Assembly: GCF_001486505.1 (NCBI RefSeq)
Contig: NZ_LN909063.1
Span: 310,001 to 374,000, forward strand
Length of the DNA stretch: 64,000 nucleotides
Reading direction: 5' to 3'
DNA from: Paenibacillus rubinfantis
GTDB lineage: Bacteria > Bacillota > Bacilli > Paenibacillales > Paenibacillaceae
Part shown: in pieces, positions 62,011 through 64,000 of the stretch
How positions within the stretch are numbered: position 1 is the first letter of the stretch
Layout: every line of letters starts with the position of its first letter
Translations under genes and position numbers: made by a program
Notes under the pieces: model-generated
Seen by the model: only the letters and a program-made list of their open reading frames with translations
Told to the model about the DNA's origin: nothing
The model's database searches: none

Positions 62011-62604
62011 TTAGGCAACCCCTGTCTCCGTCCCGAATTGCCGAAACAACGACGCGCGGGTCATGACCAGCTTCATCGGGACCAGCTTCTCCGTATGGCC
62101 GGTGATGCGTTTGCGGTTGCTTGGATGGAAGACGGCAAGCAATAACCGCAGATAGGAGGTCGTTAATGCACGGAAGGGCCCTTGGTCGACGCGATGCGTT
62201 TCGAAGCCTAGTCCGTGTGTGATGCCGCGGTGCAGCAACGTAATCCCCTGCAGCGCTTTAACTTGGCTGAGCTGCGGGTTTCTTTGCATTTCAGCGCAGA
62301 TTTGCCGCATGGCGCTTCTGGCTAAGCGGGCGACTCGTAAGGCGACCCGGTTCGCTTCGTTGGATTGCAGCATGTCGAGGATCTGGCGGTTATCCAAATG
62401 CAGCTCCCCGATCCAATCGCCGTCCTGAAGCCATGTGCCGTCATCGCATTGCAGGCTTTTTCCGCGATATTTGGTAACGAACATTTTGCAGATGCCGAAC
62501 TCTCCGGCGTAGTTGGAGCGCATTCGGCTGAATAGCTCGAATACCCGCTCCCAGCCCATCCAAACACCTTGAACGGCTTGTTTCATCTTTGAATCAACTT
62601 GCAT
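62011..62604 (-). CDS. YkoP-like domain protein
   Basis: 197 residues. MFVTKYRGKSLQCDDGTWLQDGD, IGELHLDNRQILDML, LSQVKALQGITLLHRGITHG and YLRLLLAVFHPSNRKRI...EKLVPMKLVMTRASL follow the order seen in YkoP-like domains, which occur alone or fused to polysaccharide deacetylases. No deacetylase is adjacent. Cytoplasmic, function unknown. GCGGGGAT precedes ATG 62604. Confidence 0.7.
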   Translation of the reverse strand: MQVDSKMKQAVQGVWMGWERVFELFSRMRSNYAGEFGICKMFVTKYRGKSLQCDDGTWLQDGDWIGELHLDNRQILDMLQSNEANRVALRVARLARSAMRQICAEMQRNPQLSQVKALQGITLLHRGITHGLGFETHRVDQGPFRALTTSYLRLLLAVFHPSNRKRITGHTEKLVPMKLVMTRASLFRQFGTETGVA

Positions 62605-62970
62605 CGTTTATCCCCGCTTTCTTCTTAGATCGATCGTTTGGTTAAGCGCTTACACCGGAAATTCCGGCTGTGTGTCTCACTCCCCTAAGTCCTCCCTGCA
62701 TCCCTGCAGTAGAAATGTTGTAAAAACTGCAACATTTTGCGGCGGAACAAGCTGTGGGTGGGAGAAATGTTGTATTTTATACAACAATTTTGAGGATTCG
62801 CGCGTGATCTTCTCGGAAATGTTGCAGGAAATACAACATTTTGGCGGCTCCACTTGATAAGTGGCGTAAAATCCTGCATAAACTGCAACATTTCTCGGAG
62901 AGACCCACGGACGGTGGGAGGCTCGCGCACGCCCCATGGACATCAACCGTTTGTACCTTCAACCGCTACT
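62605..62970. repeat. Palindrome array (four elements, exact 52-bp period)
   Basis: Gene-free gap. Elements are GAAATGTTGTA-AAAAC-TGCAACATTTTG, GAAATGTTGTA-TTTTA-TACAACAATTTTG, GAAATGTTGCA-GGAAA-TACAACATTTTG and a decayed TCCTGCA-TAAAC-TGCAACATTTC. Loop centres are 62725, 62777, 62829 and 62881, each 52 bp apart; the array spans 62711-62897. Same family as 6245-8088. Spacer sequences differ between elements. Confidence 0.88.
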
Positions 62971-63506
62971 TACGCCATCCCGGCGCCCAAAACAACGAGG
63001 AGGGCGGTTACGCCTCCAACCAGGCCGCCGGCCAACACGTCGGAGGGATAATGCACTCCGAGGTAGATTCGCGACAAGCCAACAATGAAGGCCAGCGGCA
63101 GCAGCAACTGCGCCAGCCCGGGGGCCGCGAACAGGAACGGGACAAACGTGGAGAAGGCCGCCGTCGTATGCCCGGACGGGAACGAGTAGTCCTTGAGCGG
63201 ATGGATCGAAATTCGCGCGTCCTGCAGCGCTTCGTAGGGGCGGGTGCGTTGAAACCGCTTCTTGATCACGACCGCGAGCAGATGGCTGAGGGTCAGCGCG
63301 ATCAGGCTAAGCCAGCCCGCCCGTTGCCACGTCCCCGTAGCGAAGACGACCACGGATAGGGTCAACGCGATGGTAAACGCCGCGCTTCCCAGATGGGTTA
63401 GTCCCTTCAGAATCCGATCCAACCACGGGTGACTCAGCGAATGATTGCACCACAGAAACAGCCGGTTGTCGAACTCGCGCAGCCGAAGATAATAGCGATG
63501 TCTCAT
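62970..63506 (-). CDS. PAP2-family lipid phosphatase
   Basis: 178 residues with five hydrophobic helices. The three PAP2 signatures are present: KKRFQRTRPYE, FPSGHTTAAF and GLSRIYLGVHYPSDVLAG with catalytic His. BcrC/YodM-like proteins dephosphorylate undecaprenyl diphosphate at the outer membrane face and support bacitracin tolerance; that role is likely but unproven here. GGAGGG precedes ATG 63506. The MFS gene downstream on the same strand starts beyond the window. Confidence 0.92.
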   Translation of the reverse strand: MRHRYYLRLREFDNRLFLWCNHSLSHPWLDRILKGLTHLGSAAFTIALTLSVVVFATGTWQRAGWLSLIALTLSHLLAVVIKKRFQRTRPYEALQDARISIHPLKDYSFPSGHTTAAFSTFVPFLFAAPGLAQLLLPLAFIVGLSRIYLGVHYPSDVLAGGLVGGVTALLVVLGAGMA

Positions 63507-63539
63507 TCCAATCCCTCCACTCCCCCAAAATATTGCGTA

Positions 63540-64000
63540 TTACCCGCGCTGTCCGTATTGCTCTGGCTGCTGGCGCACTGGACGGATCCAGTAAAACAGC
63601 ATGATACCAAATAACAGCAGCGCGCTAATTCCCACGGTTACCGTTTCGTTGAAGCTTTCCGCCATCCAGCCGCCCAAGATGGGGCCGAGGATGACGCCAA
63701 TGCCTTCGATGCCGGAGAGAACACCCCAGCCGGTCGCTTTTTGCTCGGTGGGAACGAAGTGAGACAGGATCGCGTTCCATGCCGGAAGCACGGCGGCATA
63801 CGCTGCGCCAAGGCAGACGGCAAGCAGCATCGTGCTGAACATCTGCCTGGAGTAAATCAGCAGTCCAAGACAGGCGGCCAAGGCGCCAAAACCGGCAACC
63901 AACAGCCATTTGTGGCCCCATTTGTCGGCGAGCCGGCCCATCGGAATTAACAGCAGCACGGTCATGAGGCCTCCGGCCATCAGCACGATGGAGTATCCCG
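63540..64000 (-). CDS. MFS transporter (5' part beyond window)
   Basis: The last about 153 residues are visible and the frame continues past the right edge (GYSIVLMAGGLMTVLLL). PMGRLADKWGHKWLLVAG is the motif A loop, followed by AVCLGAAYAAVLPAWNAILSH and GIGVILGPILGGWMAE (motif C-like), so this is the C-terminal half of a drug-efflux-type MFS protein. It lies upstream of the PAP2 gene with a 33-bp gap and may share its transcript. Confidence 0.8.
   Translation of the reverse strand, partial: GYSIVLMAGGLMTVLLLIPMGRLADKWGHKWLLVAGFGALAACLGLLIYSRQMFSTMLLAVCLGAAYAAVLPAWNAILSHFVPTEQKATGWGVLSGIEGIGVILGPILGGWMAESFNETVTVGISALLLFGIMLFYWIRPVRQQPEQYGQRG

Noticed and set aside
62711..62897. CRISPR array with about 25-bp repeats and 27-bp spacers
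   Set aside because: Palindromes differ in arms and loops between copies, only four units exist and no cas genes are near; the same motif forms a dispersed family.

Overview
The window reads as chromosomal DNA of a Gram-positive endospore-former of the Paenibacillus type. The support is an intermediate-to-high GC background, strong GGAGG ribosome sites, many TTG and GTG starts, a serine T-box in front of serS, an SLH-domain surface protein, an NlpC/P60 enzyme with copper-amine-oxidase-type N-terminal domains, HAAS/PadR and VanRS-like regulators, and Bacillus-like families (YtrAB, OhrR, YkoP, DUF421, DUF5412). No rRNA, tRNA, prophage, origin or CRISPR-Cas locus was seen. The species cannot be named from the sequence.

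Layout. 1-1.9 kb: YtrA-YtrB-permease operon. 1.9-6.1 kb: guanylate-kinase-like protein, cell-wall hydrolase, T-box-serS, pcp. 6.2-8.1 kb: a palindromic array split by an IS1182-like element. 8.5-15.6 kb: a basic repeat protein, ada, aguAB (putrescine from agmatine), a nucleotidyltransferase-fold protein, a DMT exporter and a DUF1835-type protein. 15.5-19.4 kb: class V aminotransferase, DsrE-like protein, and an AT-rich patch with a frameshifted toxin-44-type protein, a DUF5412 protein and a DUF421 remnant. 19.5-30.6 kb: LysM-M23 peptidase, lipoprotein, AKR/MFS pair with HxlR regulator, VanRS-like pair with a deletion-fused sugar permease, PadR-HAAS, glutamate symporter, acyltransferase. 30.7-40.8 kb: SLH protein and a proline-to-glutamate-to-2-oxoglutarate module (fadM, pruA, glutamate dehydrogenase, malic enzyme) with a divergent sigma-54-type activator. 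40.8-44.8 kb: AT-rich secreted and membrane proteins, a permease, and nuclease-like/wHTH copy 1. 45.1-50.7 kb: a DUF350/glutathionylspermidine-synthase-like operon, an MFS carrier, a secreted protein. 50.8-53.6 kb: OhrR with glutathione peroxidase, nuclease-like/wHTH copy 2 and its array. 53.6-59.1 kb: phosphonate ABC operon and a 5'-nucleotidase-type phosphoesterase. 59.2-64 kb: a methyltransferase-like protein, a chemoreceptor, a YkoP-like protein, a PAP2 phosphatase and a partial MFS gene.

The most unusual content lies between genes. Several intergenic regions hold arrays of short imperfect palindromes with 4-5 nt loops and a near-constant spacing: exactly 52 bp over ten elements at 53045-53565, 52 bp over four at 62711-62897, 52-53 bp over four at 6245-8088, 51-61 bp at 43833-44021, and 48-50 bp at 10455-10670 and 35453-35930. 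Two paralogous proteins with a PD-(D/E)XK-like core and a C-terminal wHTH (44130-44813 and 52339-53013) each have one of these arrays directly downstream and a terminator-like hairpin in the 5' leader. The IS element sits exactly in the 5-nt loop of one palindrome and has duplicated that loop. This nuclease-like/wHTH plus hairpin-array arrangement is the best candidate here for an undescribed system.
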